Source: Sanguibacter hominis ATCC BAA-789 (GTDB lineage Bacteria > Actinomycetota > Actinomycetes > Actinomycetales > Cellulomonadaceae). Taken from it: DNA of 64,000 bases. The notes beneath the pieces were generated by a model. It did no database searches. It was not told the DNA's origin and saw nothing but the letters and a program-made list of their open reading frames with translations. The translations under genes were made by a program, and so were the position numbers. The DNA lies in the NCBI RefSeq assembly GCF_012396185.1, contig NZ_JAAXOW010000002.1, forward strand, positions 248,001-312,000. Direction: 5' to 3'. Of this stretch, positions 28,511-37,858 are shown one piece after another (within the stretch, counting starts at the first letter, position 1; every line of letters begins with the position of its first letter).

Positions 28511-30510
28511 CAGGGTGTCCTCTCGTGGGTTACGGCCAGTGCCGAGCCGGCTGTCTCGAGGACCATCCTGCCAGGCTGAGCGCCCCCGGGGACGGGGGCG
28601 AGGTCACGGCGGGTCCGGTCGTCGTCGCCGATCGTGGCTGTCGTGGCGCGCCCACGGCGAGCCTGGTCGCTCACCGTCGCGTACGACTGCGCGCCGTGGA
28701 CGGCGCACGACGCCGGACGCGTCGTCCGGACGAGCCGGACGTCCGGGTCGGCGAGCCAGTCGAGGAGGATGAGCGACTCCTCGGGGTGGGCGGCTGTCGC
28801 GGGCGCGACGGGCGGATCGACGTGCTCGGCCGTCGCGGTCACGGCGTCGATCGTCAGGTACGGGTCGGTACCGCCCGGTGCGACGGCTGTTCCGGCGAGC
28901 CGCCCGTACCGGACGACGACGATCTCCCAGGCGCCCGCTCCCTGCGTGCGCTCGGTACGACGTGCGGCGACGAGCTCGGCGCACAGCGCGAGCTCCTGGA
29001 AGCGTTCGCGGCGTGCGGCGCCCTCCAGGAACGCGGCGAGGCGGTCGCGCTCGGTCGCCGCCTGCTCGTAGCGCTCTTCCTGCGCGAGGCGGGCGATGCG
29101 AGCGAGCATCGGCTCGACGACGGAAGCCGGCGATGTCGTGAAAGCCGTCACGACGGCCCTGGCCACGTCGTCGTGCTGCTCGCGAGCGTGGTCGCCCGCG
29201 GGGCCGTGCAGGGCGACGCACGGTCCGCTGCAGCGGCCGAGATCGAGGAGCTGGCAGGCGCTCGTGGTCATGGACGCGACCCGGGGGAGGCGGCGCGTGC
29301 ACTGCCGGAGGTCGAGAGCGCCGTGCACGGCCTCGACGGCGAGCTGTGCGGTGCGGCGGGAGAGGAACGGGCCGATGTGTACAGCGCCGGGCCGCGAGGC
29401 GCTGGGCTGCTCCGTGGGTGCGGGCTCGGGGACGGTCCGGTTGACCACGCTCAGGCGGGGGTGGTCCTCGTCGGTGAGACGCACCCACGGCATGCGCTCG
29501 GGGAACTTCGAGCGTCGGTTGTACCTGGGGGAGTGCTCGGTGATGAGGCGGAGCTCGCGGACCCGTGCCTCGAGCCGGGTCGCGCACGGCACGGCGCTGA
29601 CGCGCTCGGCGATGCGGAGCATCTCGGTCATGCGGCGGCGCTTCTCGGACGCCGTGAAGTAGCTCTGGACGCGCTTGCGCACATCGACAGACGTGCCGAC
29701 GTAGAGCACCTCGTCGCCGGGCCCGTGGAACATGTAGACGCCTGGGCCTGAGGGGAGCCCGGCGGCGAGCCCCTTCTTGCGCCGGACCTCCGGCGGGACC
29801 GGGTCGGTCGCGGTCGTGAGGTCCTCGAGGTGCGTGATGCCCCACGGTGCGAGGCGGCCGAGGAGCGCGTGCAGCACGTCGACGGTCGCTCGGGCGTCGG
29901 CGAGCGCGCGGTGCTCGGGCGTCGTCGTCGCGTGGAAGAGGGCGGCGAGGGTCGACAGCTTGTGGTTGGGCGCCTCGTCGCGCGTGACGACGCGGCGCGC
30001 GAGCGTGACCGTGTCGACGACGCGGTTGCCGGGCCACGCGAGGTCCATCGCGGATGCTGCCGCCTTGAGGTGCCCGATGTCGAAGCTCGCGTTGTGAGCC
30101 ACGAGCACGGCCCCGTGGATGAACTCCCAGAAGGTCGGCAGGACCTCGCGGACGCGTGGGGCGTCGACGACCATCGCCGTCGTGATCCCGGTGAGAACGG
30201 CGATGCGCGGGGGCACAGGAACGCCTGGGTTGACGAGAGTCTGGAACTCGCCGAGCACCTCGCCGCCACGGACCTTGACGGCGCCGATCTCCGTGATCTC
30301 CTCGGCGCCCGGCTTGCCGCCGGTCGTCTCGAGGTCGAGGACGACGAACGTCACCTCATGCAGCGGCGTCCCGAGCTCGTCGAGGCCGAGCTGCACGGGC
30401 GTCCCGCCCGGCACCACCTCGGGTCGGCGCAGCTGCGTCCCCGGGTGGTTGAGGGGCCGGGCGCCCAGGTCCTGTCGCACGAGCGCGACGCTATCGGCAC
30501 CCCCTGACAC
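28510..30510 (-). CDS. DEDD exonuclease fused to UvrC-like GIY-YIG nuclease domain
   Basis: The 666-residue protein has an N-terminal DnaQ-type 3'-5' exonuclease domain (FVVLDLETTGGKPG for Exo I, VAHNASFDIGHL for Exo II, HRALADARATVDVL for Exo III). Next comes a GIY-YIG domain (GPGVYMFHGPGDEVLYVGTS, VRKRVQSYF). A long C-terminal region resembles Cho/UvrC, with a four-cysteine-like patch. It resembles mycobacterial Rv2191 and Cho-type repair nucleases, so a role in excising DNA lesions is likely. GTG 30510 is the nominal start; the domain begins about 50 residues in, so a later GTG is possible. Confidence 0.88.
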   Translation of the reverse strand: MSGGADSVALVRQDLGARPLNHPGTQLRRPEVVPGGTPVQLGLDELGTPLHEVTFVVLDLETTGGKPGAEEITEIGAVKVRGGEVLGEFQTLVNPGVPVPPRIAVLTGITTAMVVDAPRVREVLPTFWEFIHGAVLVAHNASFDIGHLKAAASAMDLAWPGNRVVDTVTLARRVVTRDEAPNHKLSTLAALFHATTTPEHRALADARATVDVLHALLGRLAPWGITHLEDLTTATDPVPPEVRRKKGLAAGLPSGPGVYMFHGPGDEVLYVGTSVDVRKRVQSYFTASEKRRRMTEMLRIAERVSAVPCATRLEARVRELRLITEHSPRYNRRSKFPERMPWVRLTDEDHPRLSVVNRTVPEPAPTEQPSASRPGAVHIGPFLSRRTAQLAVEAVHGALDLRQCTRRLPRVASMTTSACQLLDLGRCSGPCVALHGPAGDHAREQHDDVARAVVTAFTTSPASVVEPMLARIARLAQEERYEQAATERDRLAAFLEGAARRERFQELALCAELVAARRTERTQGAGAWEIVVVRYGRLAGTAVAPGGTDPYLTIDAVTATAEHVDPPVAPATAAHPEESLILLDWLADPDVRLVRTTRPASCAVHGAQSYATVSDQARRGRATTATIGDDDRTRRDLAPVPGGAQPGRMVLETAGSALAVTHERTP

Positions 30511-30539
30511 CGAGCGTCGTCACGCCCCTGGCGCGGCGG

Positions 30540-30572
30540 CGGCCGCCCGCTCGACGCACGAGCGGGCGGCCG
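30540..30572 (-). terminator. Terminator of the acyl-CoA ligase gene
   Basis: The perfect 14-base arms 30540-30553 and 30559-30572 with a 5-base loop lie 10 bases beyond the stop at 30582. Confidence 0.85.
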
Positions 30573-30581
30573 TCGACATGG

Positions 30582-32396
30582 TCAGGCGTTCGCCTGGACC
30601 TCGCTGTAGAGCGCCTCGACCTCGTGCGCGAAGTCCTCGAGCACGAGGCTGCGCTTCACCTTGAGCGACGGCGTGAGGTAGCCGTTGTCGATCGTGAAGT
30701 CGTTCTCGAGCACGCGGTACTTGCGGATCGACTCGGCGCGCGACACGGCCTTGTTGGCGCGGGCGATCGCCTTGTCGAGCGACTTCTGGACGTCCGCGTC
30801 GGCGAGCGCTTCCTGGAGCGACATCGCAGGCTTGCCCTGCGCGGAGAGCCAGCCGGGCAGTGCCTCGGTGTCGATCGTCAGGAGCGCGCCGATGAACGGC
30901 CGGGCGTCCCCGACGACGACGCACTGGCTCACGAGCGCGTGCGCGCGCACGCGGTCCTCGAGCACCGCGGGGGCGACGTTCTTGCCGCCGGCCGTGACGA
31001 TGAGCTCCTTCTTGCGGCCGGTGATGCGCAGGTAGCCGTCCTCGTCGAGCGAGCCCAGGTCGCCCGAGCGGAACCATCCGTCGACGAACGCCTCGGCGGT
31101 GGCCTCCGGGTTGTTGTGATAGCCGCGGAAGACCTGCGGGCCCTGGATGAGGACCTCGCCGTCGGCGTCGATGCGGAAGGCCGCCCCGGGCAGGGGTGGA
31201 CCGACCGTGCCGATCTTCGGCTTGTCGGGGACGTTGACGCACGCGGGCGCCGTCGTCTCGGTGAGGCCGTAGCCCTCGAGGACCTTGAGCCCGACGCCGC
31301 GGTAGAAGTGACCGAGGCGCTCACCGAGCGCGGCGCCGCCGGAGATGGCCCACTCGGCCTGGCCGCCGAGCGCGGCGCGGATCTTCTTGAGCACGAGGGC
31401 GTCGGCGACGGCGTGCTGCACCTTGAGGCCGAACCCGGGGCCGCTCGGGGAGTCGAGGCCGCGCGAGTAGGCGATCGCGGTCGCGGCGGCCCAGTGGAAG
31501 ATCTTGCCCTTGCCGCCGGCGATGGCCTTCTGCTCGGAGCTGTTGTAGACCTTCTCGAACACGCGCGGGACGGACAAGATGAACGTCGGCTTGAAGACGG
31601 CGAGGTCCGGCAGCAGCGTCGCGGTGTCGGGGGTGTGGCCGAGCACGGTGTTGGCCGGGACGGTGAGCACGCCGATGAACCGCGCGAACACGTGCGCGAG
31701 CGGCATGAACAGGAGCGTCCGGGAACCGGGCACGCCGACGATCGCCTGGAGGCGCGCGACGGTGTTGAGCGACAGCTCGACGAAGTTGCCGTGCGTGAGC
31801 TCGGCGCCCTTGGGGCGGCCGGTCGTGCCGGACGTGTAGATGATCGTCGCGAGGTCGTCGAGGGTGGCGAGCGAGCGGCGTCGTGCGATCTCCTCGTCGG
31901 GGACGTCCGCGCCCTCGCGGACGAGCGTGTCGATCGCTCCGTCGTCGATGACGAGGGTGCGGCCGAGCGACGGGGCCTTCTTCGCGACCGAGGCGACCGC
32001 CTCGGCGTGGTGTGAGGTCTCGACGACGGCGAGGCGCACGTCTGCGTCGGAGAGGATCCACTGGACCTGCTTGGGGGACGAGGTCTCGTACATCGGCACC
32101 GTGACGGCGCCGGCGGCCCAGATCGCCCAGTCGAGGAGCGTCCACTCGTAGCGGGTGCGGGACATGATGCCGACGGACTGTCCTGGCTCGATGCCCGCTG
32201 CGACGAGACCCTTGGCCACGGCGACGACGTGCGCCTCGAACTCGTTCGCGGTGATCTGACGCCACGGGGCGCCGTCGCCCTGCTTGACCTCGATGATCGC
32301 GTGCTGTCCGCGCTCGGCGACGCGGGTCGCGAGCATGCTGTTGATGTTGGTCGACCGATCCACCTCGACGAGGAACGGCGTACGTGCTTCGCTCAT
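30582..32396 (-). CDS. Long-chain fatty acid-CoA ligase
   Basis: The 604-residue AMP-forming ligase activates fatty acids to acyl-CoA. Motifs visible are the P-loop IIYTSGTTGRPKGAELTH, the A5 motif EGYGLTETTAPAC, GWFRSGDLGSLDEDGYLRITGRKKEL and the C-terminal lysine region (AESIRKYRVLENDFTIDNG), all typical of the FadD15/FACL group. The start is ATG 32396 (MSEARTPFLVEVD), where similarity begins. The mycobacterial fadD15 occupies the equivalent syntenic place. About 265 bases separate it from the divergent glucokinase gene. Confidence 0.93.
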   Translation of the reverse strand: MSEARTPFLVEVDRSTNINSMLATRVAERGQHAIIEVKQGDGAPWRQITANEFEAHVVAVAKGLVAAGIEPGQSVGIMSRTRYEWTLLDWAIWAAGAVTVPMYETSSPKQVQWILSDADVRLAVVETSHHAEAVASVAKKAPSLGRTLVIDDGAIDTLVREGADVPDEEIARRRSLATLDDLATIIYTSGTTGRPKGAELTHGNFVELSLNTVARLQAIVGVPGSRTLLFMPLAHVFARFIGVLTVPANTVLGHTPDTATLLPDLAVFKPTFILSVPRVFEKVYNSSEQKAIAGGKGKIFHWAAATAIAYSRGLDSPSGPGFGLKVQHAVADALVLKKIRAALGGQAEWAISGGAALGERLGHFYRGVGLKVLEGYGLTETTAPACVNVPDKPKIGTVGPPLPGAAFRIDADGEVLIQGPQVFRGYHNNPEATAEAFVDGWFRSGDLGSLDEDGYLRITGRKKELIVTAGGKNVAPAVLEDRVRAHALVSQCVVVGDARPFIGALLTIDTEALPGWLSAQGKPAMSLQEALADADVQKSLDKAIARANKAVSRAESIRKYRVLENDFTIDNGYLTPSLKVKRSLVLEDFAHEVEALYSEVQANA

Positions 32397-32661
32397 GCTG
32401 ACTCCAGTGGCAGGTGGGCGTGTGTAGGTGAGACTAGCGGTATCAGGTGCTTTGTGGGGGCATCGCGCCAATATCAGTCTTGATCGTCGCAGAGTTGAGA
32501 CCTAGGTCCTACCCCCAGGAGTATGGGCGCGCCGCGATGCCGAGCGAGGCGGGTCGCGCAAGGGTCGGACGGGTAGGTCTCACGGGCCCTCGCGTGTGGC
32601 AGGCTTTGGGCGGCAACCCCGTCACGGGGCACAGCTCTCCGGAAAGCATGAGGACAGACAT

Positions 32662-33612
32662 ATGCACGCGCTCGGTGTCGACATCGGTGGGACGAAGATC
32701 GCGGCGGGCGTCGTCGACGAGGACGGGACCCTGCTCGCGCAGGTGCGCAAGCCGACCGACCCGCGCGACGCCGCGAACATCGACCGTTCGATCGCTGAGG
32801 CCTACCAGGAGCTCTCGGCGTCGTACGAGATCAGCGCGATCGGCCTCGCTGCCGCCGGCTTCTGCAGCCCGAAGCGCGACTCGGTCCTGTTCGGGACGAA
32901 CATCGCCGCGTGGCGCGACTACCCTCTCGCCGCCCGCGTCGCGGAGCTGACGAACCCGGACATCCCCGTCGTCGTCGAGAACGACGCGAACGCTGCCGGC
33001 TGGGCCGAGTACCGTTTCGGTGCCGGTCGAGGCACGACTGACTTCCTCGTGCTCACGGTCGGCACCGGCCTCGGCGGCGCCGCCGTCGTCGGCGGCGAGC
33101 TCGTGCGCGGCCGCTACGGCATGGGCACCGAGGTGGGGCACATGCGCGTCGTCCCCGACGGTCGCTTCTGCGGCTGCGGCCAGGCGGGCTGCTGGGAGCA
33201 GTACTCCTCGGGCTCCGCGCTCGTCGCCGACGCGCGCGCCGCGCTCGTCGCGCAGGCGGACCGTGCAGAGCGGCTCCTCGAGCTCGCGGGCGGCGTCCCG
33301 CAGAACCTCACGGGCCCGATGGTGACGACGGCCGCGCACGAGGGCGACGCCCTCGCGATCGAGATCTTCGCGAACCTCGGCCAGTGGCTCGGCGCGGGCG
33401 CCGCGTCGCTCTCGGCGTTCATGGACCCCGAGGTCATCGCGATCGGCGGTGGCGTGTGCGACGCCGGCGCTGTCCTCCTCGACCCGACCGTCGCGTCGTT
33501 CGAGAAGCACCTCTCGGCGCGCACCCACCGTCCGGCGCTCGCTCGCATCGAGCTCGCGCGACTCGGCAACGAGGCGGGCATGGTCGGCGCGGCCGACCTC
33601 GCGCGCCACTGA
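32662..33612 (+). CDS. glk: ROK-family glucokinase
   Basis: The 316-residue protein phosphorylates glucose with ATP in the cytosol. It has the ATP-binding DIGGTKIAAGVV near the N-terminus, ENDANAAGWAEY with the catalytic Asp, GTGLGGAAVVGGELVRG, and the ROK zinc motif CGCGQAGCWEQYSSG preceded by the His of GHMR. The family's HTH domain is absent, so it is an enzyme rather than a ROK repressor. GAGG stands 8 bases before ATG 32662. A strong hairpin follows. Confidence 0.93.
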   Translation: MHALGVDIGGTKIAAGVVDEDGTLLAQVRKPTDPRDAANIDRSIAEAYQELSASYEISAIGLAAAGFCSPKRDSVLFGTNIAAWRDYPLAARVAELTNPDIPVVVENDANAAGWAEYRFGAGRGTTDFLVLTVGTGLGGAAVVGGELVRGRYGMGTEVGHMRVVPDGRFCGCGQAGCWEQYSSGSALVADARAALVAQADRAERLLELAGGVPQNLTGPMVTTAAHEGDALAIEIFANLGQWLGAGAASLSAFMDPEVIAIGGGVCDAGAVLLDPTVASFEKHLSARTHRPALARIELARLGNEAGMVGAADLARH

Positions 33613-33627
33613 GGGTCCCCTGACGAC

Positions 33628-33667
33628 GCGAGAGGCGCCGACGACGGAAGTCGTCGGCGCCTCTCGC
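33628..33667. terminator. Bidirectional terminator hairpin
   Basis: The perfect 18-base arms 33628-33645 and 33650-33667 with a GGAA tetraloop lie between the convergent glk gene and the gene ending at 33672. Confidence 0.9.
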
Positions 33668-33671
33668 GCCG

Positions 33672-34238
33672 TCAGACCTGGTCGTCGGGGACGTGGTCCG
33701 GGTCGCGCCGGTGCGGCATGCGCCAGAGCAGGATCGTCACACCGAGGAGCAGGACGCCGCCCGTCACCTGGAGCCACAGCGTCGGGGTGGGCTTGGGACC
33801 GAAGACGGTCGCGAGGAGCGAGAGCATCGCGAGCGTCACCGCGATCCACCCGAGCGTGAGGAACGGGTCGCCACCGAGGAGAGGCGGCGGCTCGGGAGGC
33901 TCGTAGTGGCTCTGGTCGTCCTCGAGGTCGACGACGTCGTCGGTCGCAGGGTGATCCCGCGGTCCTAAGGGGCGGACGCCGGGAGCCGTGGGGAACCTCG
34001 GTTCCGCCGTCGGGGCAGCCTGGCTCGCGGGCTCGGCCCAGATCGGGTCAGACCTCAGCTGGGCGACGATGCTCGCGAACCGCGCGTCGGTGTCGTCCGT
34101 GTCGTCACTGGTCGTAGGCTCGTCGGGCGGCTCAGGAGCGTCGGCGGGCTCGACGTCCTGTCCGTCCGGTTCGTCCGCGTGGGAGTCGCGCGGCAGTTCC
34201 TCGCCATCGGGGTGGGGCGCTGCATTCGGTTCCGACAT
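33672..34238 (-). CDS. Acidic two-span membrane protein
   Basis: The 188-residue protein has a very acidic, proline-rich N-terminal half of about 125 residues (for example DEPDGQDVEPADAPEPPDEP). Two membrane helices at about 128-148 and 155-174 follow, then a basic tail (RMPHRRDPDHVP). A soluble stretch FASIVAQLRSDPIWAEP is the only conserved-looking motif. No domain is recognised. ATG 34238 is chosen over longer in-frame starts because the acidic segment begins there. It is divergent from plsC. Confidence 0.7.
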   Translation of the reverse strand: MSEPNAAPHPDGEELPRDSHADEPDGQDVEPADAPEPPDEPTTSDDTDDTDARFASIVAQLRSDPIWAEPASQAAPTAEPRFPTAPGVRPLGPRDHPATDDVVDLEDDQSHYEPPEPPPLLGGDPFLTLGWIAVTLAMLSLLATVFGPKPTPTLWLQVTGGVLLLGVTILLWRMPHRRDPDHVPDDQV

Positions 34239-34297
34239 GCTGTTCACTCTAGAGTCGGTGATGCACCTCGCGAACGCAGGGCGCACGAGGAGGCAGG

Positions 34298-35092
34298 TTG
34301 TTCTACTGGTTGATGAAGCGTGTCTTCGCGGGCCCGTGGCTGAAGCTCTTCTTCAGGCCCTGGACGCGAGGCGTCGAGAACGTGCCCGCCGAGGGCGGCG
34401 CGATCCTCGCGAGCAACCACCTCGCGGTGATCGACTCGTTCGTGCTGCCTCTCGTGCTCGACCGAGAGATCGTCTTCATCGGCAAGTCCGAGTACTTCAC
34501 GGGCACCGGGATCAAGGGGCGTCTCCAGGCCGGGTTCTTCCGCGGCGTCGGGACCATCCCGGTCGACCGCTCGGGCGGCAAGGCGAGCGAGGCCGCGCTC
34601 AACACGGGCTTGAAGCGGCTCCGTGAGGGCGGGCTCTTCGGGATCTACCCCGAAGGCACGCGCAGCCCCGACGGACGTCTGTATCGCGGGAAGACGGGCG
34701 TAGCCCGCCTCGCGCTCGAGTCCGGCGTCCCGGTCGTCCCGGTCGCCATGATCAACACCGAGGTCGCGCAGCCCCTCGGCAAGGTCCTGCCCCGTCCGGT
34801 GCGCATCGGCATCGTGTTCGGTGAGCCGCTCGACTTCTCGCGGTACCAGGGCATGCAGGAGGACCGCTTCATCCTCCGTTCGGTGACCGACGAGATCATG
34901 TACTCGCTGATGCGCCTGTCGGGCCAGGAGTACGTCGACGTCTACGCCGCGACGCAGAAGGCCCGTCTCGCTGCGGGACAAAAGACCGACGCCGGAGCGC
35001 CGACCTCAGGGCAGGCTCCTGGTGGGCGCCCGATCCCGGACGTCCAGGTTCCGGTACCTCCGTCGGAGGAACCGGGCACGTCAGTAGACTGA
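34298..35092 (+). CDS. plsC: 1-acyl-sn-glycerol-3-phosphate acyltransferase
   Basis: This membrane-associated enzyme makes phosphatidic acid from lysophosphatidate and acyl donors. The 264-residue protein has the acyltransferase motifs NHLAVIDS (His41, Asp46), the block II Arg region GRLQAGFFRGVGTIPVDR, GIYPEGTRSPDG and VPVVPVAMINT. It starts at TTG 34298: GGAGG lies a few bases upstream, and MFYWLMKR matches the usual N-terminus, although an ATG at 34313 is possible. The last 40 residues are polar and Pro-rich. PlsC here corresponds to mycobacterial Rv2182c. Confidence 0.92.
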   Translation: MFYWLMKRVFAGPWLKLFFRPWTRGVENVPAEGGAILASNHLAVIDSFVLPLVLDREIVFIGKSEYFTGTGIKGRLQAGFFRGVGTIPVDRSGGKASEAALNTGLKRLREGGLFGIYPEGTRSPDGRLYRGKTGVARLALESGVPVVPVAMINTEVAQPLGKVLPRPVRIGIVFGEPLDFSRYQGMQEDRFILRSVTDEIMYSLMRLSGQEYVDVYAATQKARLAAGQKTDAGAPTSGQAPGGRPIPDVQVPVPPSEEPGTSVD

Positions 35093-35185
35093 TGGACGTG
35101 TGCGCGACGACGTCGCGGCGCACGCGCAGATCCACCGCCCGCCCCGGCGCCGCTGAGAGCGCGGGCACGATGAGAGGTTGATGTG

Positions 35186-36403
35186 ATGGCGGTACGCCGC
35201 GTTGCCCTGCTGACCGCGGGCGGGTTCGCCCCCTGCCTGTCCTCCGCCGTGGGCGGCCTGATCGAGCGATACACCGAGGTCGCCCCCGACGTCGAGATCA
35301 TCGCCTACCAGCACGGCTACCACGGCTTGCTGACGGGGACGAAGATCGTCGTCGACGCCGAGGGTCGCGCCAAGGCGGGCATCCTGCACAAGTTCGGTGG
35401 CTCGCCGATCGGCAACAGCCGCGTGAAGCTCACCAACGCGGCCGACTGCGTCAAGCGCGGCCTCGTCCAGGAGGGCCAGGACCCGCTCAAGGTCGCTGCC
35501 GAGCAGCTCAAGGCCGACGGCGTCGACGTCCTGCACACGATCGGTGGCGACGACACCAACACGACCGCCGCCGACCTGGCTGCCTACCTCCACGAGAACG
35601 GCTACGAGCTGACGGTCGTGGGCCTGCCCAAGACGATCGACAACGACGTCGTGCCGATCCGTCAGTCCCTCGGTGCGTGGACCGCTGCCGAGGAGGCTGC
35701 GGGCTTCGCGGCCAACGTCATCGGCGAGCACCGCTCGGGCCCGCGCATGCTGATCGTGCACGAGGTCATGGGTCGTCACTGCGGCTGGCTGACCGCCGCC
35801 GCGGCTGCGGAGTACCGCAAGTGGCTCGACCAGCAGGAGTGGGTGCCGAGCCTGGGCCTGTCGCGCGAGCGCTGGGACGTCCACGCGGTCTTCGTGCCGG
35901 AGCTCGCGCTCGACATCGAGGCCGAGGCGAAGCGCCTGCGCACCGTCATGGACGAGGTCGGCAACGTGAACATCTTCCTGTCCGAGGGTGCCGGCATGCA
36001 CGAGATCGTCGCGCAGCTCGAGGCTTCGGGCGCCGAGGTCCAGCGTGACCCGTTCGGTCACGTCAAGCTCGACACGATCAACCCGGGCCAGTGGTTCGCG
36101 AAGCAGTTCGCGGAGCTCCTCGGCGCCGAGAAGACCATGGTCCAGAAGTCGGGCTACTACTCGCGTGCCGCGGCTGCGAACCCCGAGGACCTGCGCCTGA
36201 TCAAGTCCATGACGGACTTCGCGGTCGAGGCTGCCCTGCGCGGCGAGTCCGGCGTGGTCGGTCACGACGAGGAGAACGGCGACCGCCTGCGCGCGATCGA
36301 GTTCCCGCGTATCGCCGGTGGCAAGGCGTTCGACGTCTCGCAGGCCTGGTTCCAGGACCTTCTCGCCGGTATCGGCCAGAGCGCGGTGCCTGCGAAGTCA
36401 TGA
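35186..36403 (+). CDS. pfkA: 6-phosphofructokinase, PPi-dependent type
   Basis: The 405-residue enzyme interconverts fructose 6-phosphate and fructose 1,6-bisphosphate. Phosphoryl-donor residues indicate pyrophosphate: the ATP-type GGDGS reads GGDDT (120-124, Asp123) and PGTIDND reads PKTIDND (Lys149). Family studies show that these two substitutions block ATP and favour PPi. MGRHCGWLT and other substrate motifs are intact, with the catalytic Asp152. ATG 35186 has GAGAGG 8 bases upstream; GTG 35183 is an alternative. Its stop overlaps the DAHP synthase start by 4 bases, linking glycolysis to aromatic synthesis. Confidence 0.92.
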   Translation: MAVRRVALLTAGGFAPCLSSAVGGLIERYTEVAPDVEIIAYQHGYHGLLTGTKIVVDAEGRAKAGILHKFGGSPIGNSRVKLTNAADCVKRGLVQEGQDPLKVAAEQLKADGVDVLHTIGGDDTNTTAADLAAYLHENGYELTVVGLPKTIDNDVVPIRQSLGAWTAAEEAAGFAANVIGEHRSGPRMLIVHEVMGRHCGWLTAAAAAEYRKWLDQQEWVPSLGLSRERWDVHAVFVPELALDIEAEAKRLRTVMDEVGNVNIFLSEGAGMHEIVAQLEASGAEVQRDPFGHVKLDTINPGQWFAKQFAELLGAEKTMVQKSGYYSRAAAANPEDLRLIKSMTDFAVEAALRGESGVVGHDEENGDRLRAIEFPRIAGGKAFDVSQAWFQDLLAGIGQSAVPAKS

Positions 36404-37749
36404 CGCTCGTGGCGCACGATGCTGCGGTCGACGGGCTCGACCGCTTCCGCACGCTCGTCGCCAAGCAGCAGCCGACCTGGCCCGACGCGGAAGCGTTGGG
36501 CCAGGCGGTTGCTCGCCTCTCGGCGGCGGCGCCCCTCGTGGTGCCCGCCGAGGCGGACCTGCTGACGACGCGTCTCGCGGCCGCTGGCCGTGGTGAGGCG
36601 TTCCTCCTGCAGGGCGGGGACTGCGCCGAGACGTTCGCCGACGCGCACGCCGACCGCATCCGCAACAAGATCCGCACGATCCTCCAGATGGCGGTCGTGC
36701 TCACCCACGGTGCGAGCACGCCCGTCGTGAAGATGGGCCGCATGGCTGGCCAGTACGCGAAGCCGCGCAGCTCCGACGAGGAGACGCGGGACGGCGTGAC
36801 GCTGCCCGCATACCGCGGCGACATGGTCAACGGCCATGACTTCACCCTCGAGGCGCGCCGCCCGGATCCGCAGAAGCTCGTCGAGGGCTACGAGATCTCC
36901 GCCGCGACGCTGAACGTCCTGCGGGCGTTCACGACCGGAGGCTCCGCGGACCTTCGCCGCGTGCACGAGTGGAACCGCGGCTTCATGCGCAACCCGTCGT
37001 ACGCGCGCTACGAGCGCACGGCCGACGAGATCGATCGTGCGATCCGCTTCATGGACGCGTGCGGCGCCGACTTCGACGCGTTGCGCACGGTCGAGATGTT
37101 CGTGAGCCACGAGGCGCTCCTGCTCGACTACGAGCGTGCGCTCACGCGGGTCGACGCGCGCAGCGGCAAGGCGTACGACACGTCGGGGCACTTCCTGTGG
37201 ATAGGGGAGCGGACGCGTGACATCGACGGGGCTCACGTCGAGTTCCTCTCGCACGTCTCGAACCCGATAGGCGTGAAGCTCGGCCCGACGACGTCGGCTG
37301 ACGACGCGATCGCGCTCATCGAGAAGCTCAACCCGGCCGGGAGGCCAGGTCGCCTGACGTTCATCACACGCATGGGTGCGGGCCGCATCCGCGAGGCGCT
37401 GCCGCCGCTCGTGGCAGCGGTACGCGACCACGGCTCGACCGTGACGTGGGTGACCGACCCGATGCACGGCAACACGATCACCTCGGACAGCGGCTACAAG
37501 ACCCGCCGGTTCGACGACGTGCTCGACGAGGTACGCGGCTTCTTCGAGGTCCACCGCGCCGCCGGTACGGTGCCCGGCGGCCTGCACGTCGAGCTCACCG
37601 GTGACGACGTGACCGAGGTGCTCGGCGGCAGCGAGGAGATCGACGACGCGGGCCTCGCGCTGCGTTACGAGACGCTCGTCGACCCGCGGCTCAACCACCA
37701 GCAGAGCCTCGAGATGGCGTTCCAGGTCGCGGAGATGCTCCGCGCCTGA
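36400..37749 (+). CDS. aroG: DAHP synthase, class II
   Basis: This first enzyme of the shikimate pathway condenses PEP with erythrose 4-phosphate. The 449-residue protein is of the plant/mycobacterial class II type: LQGGDCAETFAD with the metal Cys, VVKMGRMAGQYAKPRS, GDMVNGHDF, SHEALLLDYE, TSGHFLWIGERTR, NPIGVKLGPT, WVTDPMHGNT and GGLHVELTGDDVTE. ATG 36400 overlaps the pfkA stop (ATGA). Class II enzymes are often feedback-controlled through partners such as chorismate mutase; none is encoded here. Equivalent to mycobacterial Rv2178c. Confidence 0.96.
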   Translation: MTLVAHDAAVDGLDRFRTLVAKQQPTWPDAEALGQAVARLSAAAPLVVPAEADLLTTRLAAAGRGEAFLLQGGDCAETFADAHADRIRNKIRTILQMAVVLTHGASTPVVKMGRMAGQYAKPRSSDEETRDGVTLPAYRGDMVNGHDFTLEARRPDPQKLVEGYEISAATLNVLRAFTTGGSADLRRVHEWNRGFMRNPSYARYERTADEIDRAIRFMDACGADFDALRTVEMFVSHEALLLDYERALTRVDARSGKAYDTSGHFLWIGERTRDIDGAHVEFLSHVSNPIGVKLGPTTSADDAIALIEKLNPAGRPGRLTFITRMGAGRIREALPPLVAAVRDHGSTVTWVTDPMHGNTITSDSGYKTRRFDDVLDEVRGFFEVHRAAGTVPGGLHVELTGDDVTEVLGGSEEIDDAGLALRYETLVDPRLNHQQSLEMAFQVAEMLRA

Positions 37750-37760
37750 GCCAACGCACG

Positions 37761-37795
37761 ACGAAGGGGCGCCGAGAACCTCGGCGCCCCTTCGT
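37761..37795. terminator. Bidirectional terminator hairpin
   Basis: The perfect 16-base arms 37761-37776 and 37780-37795 with a 3-base loop lie between the convergent aroG and pknL genes, 11 bases after the aroG stop. Confidence 0.85.
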
Positions 37796-37858
37796 CATGT
37801 TCCGACCAGACCTGGGCCCGACCGTCGCTGTGGCTCACTCAGGAGAGCGTCAGGCGGC

